Below are positions 49,831 through 58,039 of a stretch of DNA of 64,000 nucleotides, one piece after another (position 1 is the stretch's first letter; each line of letters starts with the position of its first letter). A model generated the notes under the pieces. It searched no databases. It had not been told where the DNA came from and saw only the letters and a program-made list of their open reading frames with translations. The position numbers and the translations under genes were made by a program. Source of the DNA: Streptomyces sp. ASQP_92 (GTDB lineage Bacteria > Actinomycetota > Actinomycetes > Streptomycetales > Streptomycetaceae); NCBI RefSeq assembly GCF_025399895.1, contig NZ_JAODUA010000015.1:124001-188000 (forward strand), written 5' to 3'.

Positions 49831-50292
49831 TCAGTCCTTGATCTTGTACTTGCAGGGCTCGGGCGACTTGCCGCCCTGGTTGTCAGCGACCTGCTTGCCG
49901 TCGACCTTGATCGTGCAGGGAGCGGCCTTGAGCATCCCGTCCTGACCCTTGATCGAGCCGGGCACCACCGACACGGTTACGCCTATTTTGAGCTCGGCGC
50001 CCTCCAACTGCATGGACTCCGTCTTCGTCCAGGGCAGCGTCACCTGCTCGAAGTGGTTTGTGTTTCCGATCCACATGACCTGGGCCGCACCCGAACCGCC
50101 CACCTCGAACACCACCTGGTGGGGGACGCCCTTCTTCCCCGAGGCCGAGCCCTTCGCGCCACCGGCCGCCGAGGCGCTCGGCGAGGACGCGGTCGCCTTG
50201 GCCGGGTCGGCTTCCTTCTTCTCGCTGCCACACCCGGTCAGTAGCGCGGCGGCCGCGAGCAGGCTGAGGGCGGAGGCTGCTGTCTTGCGCAT
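49831..50292 (-). CDS. MmpS-like lipoprotein
   Basis: 153 residues. Signal peptide with lipobox LLTGC (Cys about 21), then a disordered Ser/Ala/Lys linker to about 55. The outer domain VPHQVVFEVGGSGAAQVMWIGNTNHFEQVTLPWTKTESMQ and LKIGVTVSVVPGSIKGQDGMLKAAPCTIKVDGKQVADNQ has the beta-sandwich pattern of MmpS accessory proteins (two cysteines pair). In mycobacteria MmpS works with MmpL exporters; here no MmpL is near, as usual in Streptomyces. GGGGA precedes the ATG. Confidence 0.82.
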   Translation of the reverse strand: MRKTAASALSLLAAAALLTGCGSEKKEADPAKATASSPSASAAGGAKGSASGKKGVPHQVVFEVGGSGAAQVMWIGNTNHFEQVTLPWTKTESMQLEGAELKIGVTVSVVPGSIKGQDGMLKAAPCTIKVDGKQVADNQGGKSPEPCKYKIKD

Positions 50293-50540
50293 GTGTCTGA
50301 ATCCCCGTTGCTGAAATGATCGATACCAATGCAGTAGGAAACCGTAGATCATGGCGCAGCTCGGTAGTACGCCGCCCGTCGGGGATCCAGTGATGCGTGC
50401 CAGCACATCGCAGAGACACCCGTGTGCTTGGCGGGGGTCTGGGGACTTGGCCGGTCCCGGGCGCGGGCCTCCGCATCGAGGCGGTAGCCGCTCGACGCAC
50501 CGCGCACACCAGAAGGTGGCGTCAGCACGAGGCCCTTGTT

Positions 50541-50557
50541 CTTGAATGGGTGCTCAT
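50541..50557. promoter_or_regulatory. TetR operator, copy 1 (TetR gene promoter)
   Basis: CTTGAATGGGTGCTCAT, 13 bp before the TetR ATG. It matches the site before the quinone oxidoreductase (51346-51362, reverse strand) at 14 of 17 positions. Confidence 0.7.
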
Positions 50558-50570
50558 GTATTTTCATGTC

Positions 50571-51155
50571 ATGCCCCGACCGCGAGAGTTCGAGCCCGAC
50601 GCCGTACTGGACCAAGCCATGCAACGGTTCTGGCGGCAGGGCTATCGGGCCACCTCCATCGAGGACCTCGTGCGTGCGACCGGAGTGAAGCCCGGGAGTC
50701 TCTATGGAGCCTTCCCTGGCGGAAAGCGCACGCTGTTCATGAAGTCACTGGAGCGCTATTCCAAGTTGGTCGTTCCGCAGAAGCTGGGCGAGTTGGCGGC
50801 GCCCGGCGCCTCGCTGGCGGCCCTGCGTGGTTACTTCGACGGGCTGGTGAGCGACCTGCTCAGCCCCGAAGGGCGTCAGGGGTGCCTGCTGGTGAACACC
50901 GCGATCGAGAACGCGGCCGAGGATGACGAGGCCGCCGCCGTCGTGCGGGGGCATCTGGCCCGCCTGGAACAGTGCATGGCCACTGCGCTTCGCAACGCTC
51001 GCGACACCGGGGAGGTCCGCGCTTCGGTGGACCCGATCGGCAACGCCAAGCTCTTGGTCGCGACGTGTCAGGGGTTGATGGTCGTGGGGAAGGCCAACCC
51101 CGACGAGACGGTACTGCGTGCCATCGTCGACACCGCCTTCGCCGTCCTGGCCTGA
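50571..51155 (+). CDS. TetR/AcrR-family regulator
   Basis: 194 residues from ATG 50571; ATG 50556 (MYFHV) is an alternative but overlaps the operator. Helix-turn-helix: AVLDQAMQRFWRQGYRATSIEDLVRATGVKPGSLYGAFPGGKRTLF (about 11-57). The C-terminal domain GCLLVNTAIENAAEDDEAAAVVRGHLARLEQC belongs to the TetR_C (LmrA/YxaF-like) kind. It is followed by the quinone oxidoreductase in the same direction. Both promoters carry the same 17-bp site, so it probably represses both and responds to an electrophile or drug. Confidence 0.9.
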   Translation: MPRPREFEPDAVLDQAMQRFWRQGYRATSIEDLVRATGVKPGSLYGAFPGGKRTLFMKSLERYSKLVVPQKLGELAAPGASLAALRGYFDGLVSDLLSPEGRQGCLLVNTAIENAAEDDEAAAVVRGHLARLEQCMATALRNARDTGEVRASVDPIGNAKLLVATCQGLMVVGKANPDETVLRAIVDTAFAVLA

Positions 51156-51300
51156 CCGCTTCGCCTGATCGCTTCGGCCGATCGTTTTGACTGCTCGTTT
51201 CGACCGACTGCCTGGCTTGACTGCTTTGTTTGACTTCTTCGAGTGGTTGATACGCGGCCTGACTGATTCCGCCGACCGCTCCGCCTGACCGCTTCGCCTC
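51156..51300. repeat. Degenerate tandem repeat of about 12-16 bp
   Basis: Units around CTGACCGCTTCG recur: CTGACCGCTTCG, CTGATCGCTTCG, CCGATCGTTTTG, CTGCTCGTTTCG, CCGACTGCC..., CTGCTTTGTTTG and again CTGACCGCTTCG at the right end. No gene. It fills the gap between TetR and the oxidoreductase. Confidence 0.6.
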
Positions 51301-51345
51301 CGGCTGCCGCACGACATGCCGGTGGCTCTTTTTTCGGCCCAGTAT

Positions 51346-51362
51346 TTGAACACCTATTCAAG
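51346..51362. promoter_or_regulatory. TetR operator, copy 2 (oxidoreductase promoter)
   Basis: TTGAACACCTATTCAAG on the plus strand, the reverse complement form CTTGAATAGGTGTTCAA. TTGAA/TTCAA form a dyad. It lies 17 bp before the start of the oxidoreductase. Agreement with 50541-50557 is CTTGAATrGGTGyTCAw. Confidence 0.7.
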
Positions 51363-51378
51363 AATGGACCCTGCATCC

Positions 51379-52359
51379 ATGAAGGCCATAGTCATCTCCG
51401 CCTACGGTGCCCCCGAGGCACTCCGGATCACCGAGCTGCCCGACCCCGTACCGGCACCCGGAGAGGTGCTGATTCGGGTCAAGGCCTTCGGGCTCAACCA
51501 CGCCGAGGCGTACATGCGCGCGGGCGCCTGGGGCGAGGTCGCGGCCGTCACAGGGATCGAGTGCGCCGGTGTGGTCGAAGCCGACCCGTCGGGCCAACTC
51601 GTCCCCGGGACAAGGGTCGTGGCGATCCTCGGGGGTATGGGGCGTACCCGAAACGGTAGCTACGCCGAGCTGGTCACCGTACCGGCCACGAATGTGGTGA
51701 CGGTGAACTCGTCACTGGGATGGCCCGAGTTGGCGGCCGTGCCCGAGGTCTACGCCACCGCGTGGAGCGGCTTGTTCGGCAACCTCGCCCTGCGGCGCGG
51801 AGAGCGGGTGCTGGTTCGCGGAGCGACATCTTCCCTCGGTCAGGCGGCCGTCAACCTCGCTGTCGACCACGGCGCGAACGTACTCGCGACCACCCGCAAC
51901 CCTGCGCACGCCCCGCTCCTCAAGGAACTCGGCGTCGAGGACGTCCTCATCGACGACGGCGATCTGGCTGCCCAGGTATCCAGCGGCAACCTCACCATCG
52001 ACGCGGTGTTCGACCTCGTCGGAAACAGCGTCCTGCGCGACTCCCTGGCCACGGTCCGCCCCCGCGGTCGGGTCTGCCAACTCGGCTTCCTCGGCGGCTT
52101 CGAACCGGTACCGGACTTCAACCCGATCGCGGACCTCCCCACCGGTGTACAACTCAGCTTCTTCGGAAGCGCCTTCGTCCTGGGGAGCCCCGAGTTCCCG
52201 CTCGCCGACATTCCCTTGGACGCGATCTACGCCAAGGTCGAGTCGGGAGCTCTGTCGGCCCGGCCGGCCCGAGTCTTCCACTTCCACGAGATCGTCGAGG
52301 CCCACAGGGTCATGGAGGCCGGTGAGGCGCTGGGCAAGATGGCGGTGATCGTCGACTGA
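51379..52359 (+). CDS. Zinc-independent quinone oxidoreductase (MDR superfamily)
   Basis: 326 residues from ATG 51379; ATG 51364 is possible. GroES-like N-terminus (KAIVISAYGAPEALRITELPDPVPAPGEVLIRVKAFGLNHAEAYMRAG), no zinc cysteines, and the NADPH fold VLVRGATSSLGQAAVNLAVDHGANVLATTRN (about 147-177). The family reduces quinones or enones using NADPH. The TetR gene upstream shares its operator, forming a detoxification switch. Cytosolic. Substrate unknown. Confidence 0.92.
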   Translation: MKAIVISAYGAPEALRITELPDPVPAPGEVLIRVKAFGLNHAEAYMRAGAWGEVAAVTGIECAGVVEADPSGQLVPGTRVVAILGGMGRTRNGSYAELVTVPATNVVTVNSSLGWPELAAVPEVYATAWSGLFGNLALRRGERVLVRGATSSLGQAAVNLAVDHGANVLATTRNPAHAPLLKELGVEDVLIDDGDLAAQVSSGNLTIDAVFDLVGNSVLRDSLATVRPRGRVCQLGFLGGFEPVPDFNPIADLPTGVQLSFFGSAFVLGSPEFPLADIPLDAIYAKVESGALSARPARVFHFHEIVEAHRVMEAGEALGKMAVIVD

Positions 52360-52475
52360 GGTGCGCTGGAGGTGTGGTTCCTACCGCCTCCCGCCCCGGC
52401 CGCCATGAACCGAGCGCCAACTGGGCGTATGTGAAAGGGTGTTCGCGCCGACCGGGGTGGGATGGTGACGCGGCG

Positions 52476-53147
52476 TCATACAACGCGTCGCATCAGCAAG
52501 ATGTGGTCAATCACCTCTGCCCTCTGGCCGCTTGGGCCGGTGGCGATGCGGTGGGAGGGCTCGGCTCGTTCGATCGTCCACGTCGACGGGTCGGCGTCAA
52601 TGCCCGCCGCGACTTCGCGAGGGGTCGGGAAGTGCGCATCGGGGTCCTGGTTCCATGACCAGGGAGCCGTCGAGCCGTGGTCTACGACCAGCAACCGGCC
52701 ACCCGGGCGCAGCGCTTGAGCAGCTCTGCGCAGGACGGACGACCGGTCCAGATCGAAGGGCGTGTGCAGATAGTGGGCGTTGATCAGGTCGAACCCGCTC
52801 TCGGGGAAGGACTCGTGCAGGTCGTGCTGCTCTCCGGTCACGCGGTCGTCCAGGCCGCCCGCGCGGGCCAGTTCGGTGAGGCGTGCGACCGCCTCGGACG
52901 AGATGTCGACGGCGGTGACCTGCCAGCCCCGGCGGGCGAGCCACAGGGCGTCACCCCCGTTGCCGCAGCCCAGGTCGAGGGCGCGGCCGGACGGCAGGGC
53001 CGTGACGATCTGGGTCAGGCGGACGTTCGGCCGGGGATCGGTGGCCACCGGCCTCGCCGTGTAGACGTCTTGCCAGTACGTGGCCGCGTCGATCGGACCG
53101 GTCGCGTCGATTGGGTCGGCCGCGCCAACCGCGTCGGAGGCGCTCAT
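52476..53147 (-). CDS. Class I SAM-dependent methyltransferase
   Basis: 223 residues from ATG 53147 with AAGGAG seven bases upstream. A loose N-terminus, then YWQDVYTARPVATDPRPN, motif I RALDLGCGNGGDALWLARRGWQVTAVDIS (about 55-83), HDLHESFPESGFDLINAHYLHTPF and LRRAAQALRPGGRLLVVDHGS. The layout is that of the small TehB-like/tellurite-type or general detoxifying methyltransferases. It is divergent from an XRE-cupin regulator with a palindrome between (53171-53186). Confidence 0.88.
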   Translation of the reverse strand: MSASDAVGAADPIDATGPIDAATYWQDVYTARPVATDPRPNVRLTQIVTALPSGRALDLGCGNGGDALWLARRGWQVTAVDISSEAVARLTELARAGGLDDRVTGEQHDLHESFPESGFDLINAHYLHTPFDLDRSSVLRRAAQALRPGGRLLVVDHGSTAPWSWNQDPDAHFPTPREVAAGIDADPSTWTIERAEPSHRIATGPSGQRAEVIDHILLMRRVV

Positions 53148-53170
53148 GGAGGGCTCCTTGTGTAGGGGTG

Positions 53171-53186
53171 CGTCCAGTGTTGGACG
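53171..53186. promoter_or_regulatory. Palindrome between divergent genes
   Basis: CGTCCA-GTGT-TGGACG, 6-bp perfect arms, 24 bp from the methyltransferase start and 49 bp from the XRE gene start. A candidate operator for the XRE-cupin regulator. Confidence 0.5.
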
Positions 53187-53234
53187 GCGCCCGCGACATG
53201 GCACGAAAAATTGCTGTTCTGGCAAGGTGGGTCT

Positions 53235-53840
53235 GTGGACCGTGGAACGGAAGACGTGCTCGGCGCGGTGGGGCCCCGGCTGCGTGCGCTGCGGCGCCAA
53301 CGCGGTGTGACTCTCGCCGACATCGCCGCGACGACCGGGATCTCCGAGAGCACCCTGTCCCGGCTCGAGAGCGGGCAGCGCAAGGCGACTCTGGAGCTGT
53401 TGCTGCCGTTGGCGCGCGCCTACGACGTGCCGCTGTACGATCTCGTCGGCGCCCCGCGCACGGGCGACCCACGGATTCACCTGAAGCCGGTCCAGCGGTT
53501 CGGGATGACCTTCGTGCCGCTGTCCCGGCAGCCCGGCGGCGTGCACGCGTTCAAGATGATCATCCCAGCTCGCCCCGAACCGCTGGAACCGACCCCGCAG
53601 ACGCACGAGGGCTTCGAGTGGCTGTACGTGCTCAGCGGACACCTGCGACTGGTCCTCGGCGAGCGCGACCTGACCCTCCCGCCGGGCGAGGCCGCCGAGT
53701 TCGACACGTCCGTACCGCACTGGCTGGGCAGCTACGACGGTGGCGCGGTGGAGCTTCTTGTCCTCTTCGGCATGCAGGGCGTGCGGGCACATGTGGGTGG
53801 TGACGCTGTTACGTCGCCTCGCGGTGGGCGTCCGCGATAG
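53235..53840 (+). CDS. XRE-cupin transcriptional regulator
   Basis: 201 residues from GTG 53235 (AAGGTGG upstream). Helix-turn-helix at about 14-65: RLRALRRQRGVTLADIAATTGISESTLSRLESGQRKATLELLLPLARAYDVPLYDLVG. A single cupin domain follows (VHAFKMIIPARPEPLEPTPQTHEGFEWLYVLSGHLRLVLGERDLTLPPGEAAEFDTSVPHWLGS). Such proteins sense a small ligand and regulate the divergent gene, here a methyltransferase. Metal-type residues in the cupin are partly kept (H...E...H). Confidence 0.92.
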   Translation: MDRGTEDVLGAVGPRLRALRRQRGVTLADIAATTGISESTLSRLESGQRKATLELLLPLARAYDVPLYDLVGAPRTGDPRIHLKPVQRFGMTFVPLSRQPGGVHAFKMIIPARPEPLEPTPQTHEGFEWLYVLSGHLRLVLGERDLTLPPGEAAEFDTSVPHWLGSYDGGAVELLVLFGMQGVRAHVGGDAVTSPRGGRPR

Positions 53841-53996
53841 TTCAGGGGGCGGGCGCTGGTCGATGAGGGCGTGAATGAGGGATTGAATGAAGGAGAGGGG
53901 GAGGGCCTGGCCTCCGTGCCATGACACGCACTCCACTGGGGCACGCCTGAATGAGTCAACTCCCTTATTCAGCAACGGTTCTGACAGGGCATCCCA

Positions 53997-55235
53997 TCAG
54001 TCGAGCCGACTCGCCTGATCCGTCTCGGGCCACGTGATTCTCCTCATGCGGTGGAACCCCACCACGAGCACGGCCAGGGCGGCGGCGCAACCGCCCAGGG
54101 GCATGAGCGTGGACGGGGAGGCGTGGTCGATCACCATCCCGCCCACCAGTGCACCGATGGAGAACGTGGCCTGGAACGACGCCGTGAACACGACGGATGA
54201 GGCCTCCGGGGAGGCGGGGGCGGCCTTCGCGAACCACGTCTGCGAGCAGACCGGAACCGCACCGTACGCGATGCCCCAGACCATCAGCAGAACCATCGCG
54301 CCCCAGTCCCAGCGGCCCAGCACCGGCATCGAGAGGGTGGCGCCGGCGAGCATGGAGGCCGCGGCGGCGAAGGTGCCTCGTGGGTATCGGGCCACGGTAG
54401 CTCCGCCGAGGAAGTTGCCTACGATGCCCGCGATTCCGTACACCAGCAGGTAGAGCGTGATGAGCGCTGGACTCACGTGGGTCACCTGCTGGAGGAACGG
54501 AGTGACATAGGTGTAGGTGCCGAAGTGGGCCAGGACGATGAGGAATGTCAGCGTCAGGGCGAACCCGGTGTTGACGTTGCGGAGCATGGTGTTGAGCACC
54601 CGCAGCCGGGTGGCTCGCTCGGGCGGGAGTGCGGGGAGCGCCAGAACGAGCAGAACAAACACGCTGAGGGCGAAGACGCCCATGACGAGGAACGTGGTCC
54701 GCCAGCTCGCGAGGCTTCCGATGAAGGTGCCGAGTGGGACGCCGAGTACCGAGCCGAGCGGCACCGCCGAGAAGATCACCGAGGTGGCGCGCCCCACCTG
54801 TCTAGATGGTACGAGCCGCCCCGCCAGCCCCGCACCGATCGACCAGAACCCGCCGATGGTGATGCCGACCAGCACCCGTGAGACCAGCATCATCCAGTAG
54901 CTGGATGCGGCTGCGGCCAGGAAGTTGGCCAGGGCGAGGAGCAGGACGAACGCACCGAGCATCGCCCGGCGGTCGATACGCCCGGTGGCCACGGTCACCA
55001 CGGGCGCGGAGATCGAGGCGAGAAAGCCGGGCATCGTCATCATCAGGCCGGCCATCCCGTCCGAGATGGTGAAACTCTGCCCGATCGACGTCAGCAAGCC
55101 GATGGGCAGGATCTCGGTGGTGACGATCGCGAATATCCCCATCATCACCGAAAGCACGGCCAACCAGGAGAGCAGGGTGGACCGGAGAGCCGGTGGGGTT
55201 GAGGGCTCGGCGGAGGCGGTGGTCGCGGAAGGCAT
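53997..55235 (-). CDS. MFS transporter (AraJ/YdhP-type efflux family)
   Basis: 412 residues from ATG 55235 with GGGGA five bases upstream. Twelve helices; MMGIFAIVTTEILPIGLLTSIGQSFTISDGMAGLMMTMPGFLASISAPVVTVATGRIDRR carries motif A in GRIDRR, and FSAVPLGSVLGVPLGTFIGSLASWRTTF is motif C. The 'T-E-x-x-P-x-G-L' start is shared by sugar or drug exporters of the AraJ/SotB/YdhP kind. Exports a small molecule by proton antiport, substrate unknown. Monocistronic; the neighbouring genes are unrelated. Confidence 0.9.
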   Translation of the reverse strand: MPSATTASAEPSTPPALRSTLLSWLAVLSVMMGIFAIVTTEILPIGLLTSIGQSFTISDGMAGLMMTMPGFLASISAPVVTVATGRIDRRAMLGAFVLLLALANFLAAAASSYWMMLVSRVLVGITIGGFWSIGAGLAGRLVPSRQVGRATSVIFSAVPLGSVLGVPLGTFIGSLASWRTTFLVMGVFALSVFVLLVLALPALPPERATRLRVLNTMLRNVNTGFALTLTFLIVLAHFGTYTYVTPFLQQVTHVSPALITLYLLVYGIAGIVGNFLGGATVARYPRGTFAAAASMLAGATLSMPVLGRWDWGAMVLLMVWGIAYGAVPVCSQTWFAKAAPASPEASSVVFTASFQATFSIGALVGGMVIDHASPSTLMPLGGCAAALAVLVVGFHRMRRITWPETDQASRLD

Positions 55236-55490
55236 GAATTCCCCACTGATGGAGGTCACTTGAGGGTGTGGACATCAGTCCAGCAGGATTGGCAGACGGC
55301 TTCCGGCAGATTCTCGACACCACCGCCGAGGACGCGAGATGCCGCCGCAGGTTGGCGTCAGGAGTACGGGGGCGGCAGGCAAACTGTGGGGGCGGGCGGG
55401 CCGTGAGTGAGGCGTGGGTGGCCGTGCGGGTGACCAGCGGTATCGCGCGGCGTCGCAGTCCGTCTCCGGGTCACCGGGCGCCGGAACGGC
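55236..55490. other. Gap upstream of the MFS gene
   Basis: The MFS promoter must be here (minus strand). No clear hairpin or gene was seen. Confidence 0.3.
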
Positions 55491-55817
55491 TTGGCGTGCA
55501 CCGGCTGGGCTTTCGATCGCCACCTCCGGTTCGACAAACTGGAGCGACTGCTCAAGAAGCGCGGTGTAGCTCTGGAAGACGCCCCGGACGTGAATGCTCC
55601 GACCTTCACTCGGTACTGGCAGCCTGTTTCACAGGTGGCCGTCACGGCGTTTCGGGCTCATGAGGAATGGCGACAGCGTCGGCGCGGGGATGACCGTGTG
55701 GGAGATGTGTACGGCATCCATTCATCGATGAGTGCCGAGGGGGTGGCGCGGGACAGGGAGCGCTATGGCGGTGCGAAGGGGCAGACGCGGTCCAGCAGGT
55801 TCTCATCGGAGTCGTAG
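55491..55817 (+). CDS. Possible coding fragment, unknown
   Basis: TTG-initiated frame of 108 codons without a ribosome site. FDRHLRFDKLERLLKKRGVALEDAPDVNAPTFTRYWQPVSQVAVTAFRAHEEWRQRRRGDDR has normal amino-acid balance and looks like real protein. The frame stays open upstream of 55491 without a start. It may be a gene fragment. Family not recognised. Confidence 0.3.
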   Translation: MACTGWAFDRHLRFDKLERLLKKRGVALEDAPDVNAPTFTRYWQPVSQVAVTAFRAHEEWRQRRRGDDRVGDVYGIHSSMSAEGVARDRERYGGAKGQTRSSRFSSES

Positions 55818-55867
55818 CCGCATCGCGGCGAGGGTGATGGCGCCATGCCGGACGGTGCCACGCCGTT

Positions 55868-55898
55868 GACGTGGGCACGTCGCTGACGTGGGCACGTC
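55868..55898. promoter_or_regulatory. Two identical palindromes in tandem
   Basis: GACGTGGGCACGTC at 55868-55881 and again at 55885-55898, 17 bp apart centre to centre. Each has perfect GACGTG/CACGTC arms. A dimeric regulator could bind both on nearly the same DNA face. The nearest plus-strand start is 55941. Confidence 0.5.
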
Positions 55899-55940
55899 CC
55901 TCACCTGTCGGTCCGGGCCGTACCGCAATATCCTGTCGAC

Positions 55941-56135
55941 ATGGCCAGTGACGAGTATGTCCGTCCCGTTTGCGGACACCTCGCCGAGCAGGTCGTGCGC
56001 TGGCGCAAGCGCCCGGGCGTGTTCGTGCCCCGGTGGCGTCCCGGCCCGGGCAAGAACCCCGAGTGGCCAGGCGTACGAAGCGGAAGAGGCCGAGTCGGAG
56101 CCCGTCCTCACGACGGAGAGGGGACCGGCGCCTGA
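55941..56135 (+). CDS. Possible small protein, doubtful
   Basis: 64 codons from ATG 55941, seven bases after TATCCT, which would fit a leaderless start. ASDEYVRPVCGHLAEQVVRWRKRPGVFVPRWRPGPGKNPEW looks protein-like; after that a neighbouring frame (QAYEAEEAESEPVLTTERGP, stop 56160) looks better, so a frameshift is possible. Confidence 0.35.
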   Translation: MASDEYVRPVCGHLAEQVVRWRKRPGVFVPRWRPGPGKNPEWPGVRSGRGRVGARPHDGEGTGA

Positions 56136-56197
56136 CAGGGCCGAGCAGCGGGACTTCTGACGCTTTTCCCGCGACTCTGAAGAAACTTTCACGAGCG

Positions 56198-56224
56198 TGT
56201 AGAGAAACGGGAGCCGGCTCCGAC
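56198..56224 (+). promoter_or_regulatory. Candidate ECF42 promoter
   Basis: TGTAGA (56198-56203), 17 bp, CGAC (56221-56224). It differs by one base in the -35 from the ECF42 consensus I recall (TGTCGA with CGA/TC in the -10). It lies 54 bp before the DGPF gene of the DGPF-ECF42 operon. Confidence 0.45.
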
Positions 56225-56277
56225 GTTCCCTGTGAGAGCCGCCCACCACGGGTGGCCCGAGCCGAAGGAGCTCACTC

Positions 56278-56679
56278 ATGAAGTACCTGGTGATGGTGCA
56301 GGGCACGCAGGCGGACTACGACGCACAGGCGGGCAAGCCGGCCGCCGGTCTCCCGGCCTGGAGCGACAAGGACATGCAGGCGATGTTCCAGCACATGGGG
56401 GCGATCAACAACGACCTTGCCGAGACAGGTGAGTTCATCGATGCCCAGGGGTTGGCCGAGCCTGCCAGGACCCGTCTCGTCAGCGCGGGCGCGGACGGCA
56501 AGCCCGTGATCACCGACGGGCCGTACGGTGAGACCAAGGAAGTGATTGCCGGCTACTGGCTCCTGGAGTGCGAGAGCCTGGAGCGGGTCACGGAGATCGC
56601 CGCACGGGTCACCCAGTGCCCCGTTCCCGAGGGCGCGAACACGTACCCCGTTGTCATCCGGCCGCTCGGCGACGTGTGA
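56278..56679 (+). CDS. DGPF-domain (YCII-related) protein
   Basis: 133 residues. KYLVMVQGTQADYDAQAGKPAAGLPAWSDKDMQAMFQHMGAINNDLAETGEFIDAQGLAEPARTRLV, then VITDGPYGETKEVIAGYWLLECESLERVTEIAARV, with the eponymous DGP(Y/F) motif at about 80. The fold is dimeric alpha-beta. Such genes almost always neighbour an ECF42 sigma factor, which activates them in turn. Function of the protein is unknown. GAAGGAG lies before the ATG. Confidence 0.93.
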   Translation: MKYLVMVQGTQADYDAQAGKPAAGLPAWSDKDMQAMFQHMGAINNDLAETGEFIDAQGLAEPARTRLVSAGADGKPVITDGPYGETKEVIAGYWLLECESLERVTEIAARVTQCPVPEGANTYPVVIRPLGDV

Positions 56680-56692
56680 GCAGGGGAGACGT

Positions 56693-57925
56693 GTGAGACG
56701 TACGAGCGAGGTCGAGGACCTGCTGCGCCTGCACGCGCCGCAAGTCCTGGGAGCGCTCGTACGCCGGTACGGGCACTTCGACGCCGCCGAGGACGCCGTA
56801 CAGGAGGCAATGCTGGCAGCAGCCGGGCAGTGGCCCGAGTCGGGGGTCCCGGACAATCCGAGGGGCTGGCTGATCAGGGTCGCCTCGCGGCGGCTCATGG
56901 ACGCGCTGCGCAGTGATCAGGCGCGGCGGCTGCGCGAGGAGAAGGCGGCGGCGCTCACACCGCGCGACGCCTTCACCACGCCGCCGCCCGGGGCCGATCG
57001 TGCGCCCTCCGAGGACGACACGTTGACCCTGCTCTTCCTCTGCTGCCACCCGGATCTGGCACCGGCCGCCCAGATCGCGCTGACGCTGCGGGCCGTCGGC
57101 GGACTGACGACGGCCGAGATCGCCCGCGCGCATCTGATACCCGAAGCGACGATGGCCCAGCGGATCAGCCGGGCCAAGCAACGGGTGAAGGGCATGCGCT
57201 TCAGCCGCCCCGATCACTGGGAGGAGCGGCTGCCCGCCGTCCTCCACACGCTCTACCTGATCTTCAACGAGGGCTACACGGCCACCTCCGGAGCCTCCCT
57301 CCAGCGGGCCGAACTCGCGGGCGAGGCCATCCGGCTGGCCCGTACGGTGCACCGCCTGCTGCCCGGTGACTGTGAGGTCACCGGGCTGCTCGCCCTGATG
57401 CTCCTCACGGACGCCCGCCGCGCCGCGCGGACCGGGGCGGGCGGCGAGCCGATCCCGCTCGACGAGCAGGACCGCGGGCTGTGGGACAAGGCGGCGATCG
57501 AGGAGGGCGTGGACCTGGTGACCTGGGCTCTGTCTCAACGTCGGCCCGGCCCCTACCAGCTGAGGGCCGCGATCGCCGCCGTCCACGACGAGGCGGACTC
57601 GCCCGACAGCACCGACTGGGTCGAGATCCTCGGCCTCTACGACGTCCTCGTCCACCTTGTCCCCAGCCCTGTCGAACGCCTCAACCGTGCCGTGGCCATC
57701 GCCATGGTTCACGGGCCGAAGGCCGGCCTGGCCGAACTGGACGTTCTCGCGCCGGAGTTGACCACCGGTCACCGCCTGGACTCGGTCCGCGCCCACCTCC
57801 TGGAACGCGCCGACGACCCCGAAGCCGCCCGAGCCGCCTACGAATCAGCCGCCGCCAAGACCCTGAGCCTCCCCGAACAGCGCTACCTCCGGGCCCGTGC
57901 GGCCCGCCTCCGCGACCTCACCTGA
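56693..57925 (+). CDS. ECF42-type RNA polymerase sigma factor with long C-terminal extension
   Basis: 410 residues from GTG 56693 (GGGGAG four to ten bases upstream), 14 bp after the DGPF stop. Region 2: LGALVRRYGHFDAAEDAVQEAMLAAAGQWP (about 16-45); region 4: QIALTLRAVGGLTTAEIARAHLIPEATMAQRISRAKQRVK (about 124-163). The extension (about 170-410) is TPR-like: HTLYLIFNEGYTAT, LAGEAIRLARTVHRLLP, RPGPYQLRAAIAAVHDEA, LGLYDVLVHLVPSPVERLNRAVA. ECF42 factors lack anti-sigma partners and depend on this extension. It forms an operon with the DGPF gene. Confidence 0.95.
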   Translation: MRRTSEVEDLLRLHAPQVLGALVRRYGHFDAAEDAVQEAMLAAAGQWPESGVPDNPRGWLIRVASRRLMDALRSDQARRLREEKAAALTPRDAFTTPPPGADRAPSEDDTLTLLFLCCHPDLAPAAQIALTLRAVGGLTTAEIARAHLIPEATMAQRISRAKQRVKGMRFSRPDHWEERLPAVLHTLYLIFNEGYTATSGASLQRAELAGEAIRLARTVHRLLPGDCEVTGLLALMLLTDARRAARTGAGGEPIPLDEQDRGLWDKAAIEEGVDLVTWALSQRRPGPYQLRAAIAAVHDEADSPDSTDWVEILGLYDVLVHLVPSPVERLNRAVAIAMVHGPKAGLAELDVLAPELTTGHRLDSVRAHLLERADDPEAARAAYESAAAKTLSLPEQRYLRARAARLRDLT

Positions 57926-58039
57926 CGTGTTCCGGAGCTCCACGGCGCCGGGAGCCCCGCGCCGGTAGCTCGGCGCGTGTGCGGGGTGGCTCTGCGGCCG
58001 GCCACCCCAACTACCGTCGCAATCAGGGAAGATGGAACA

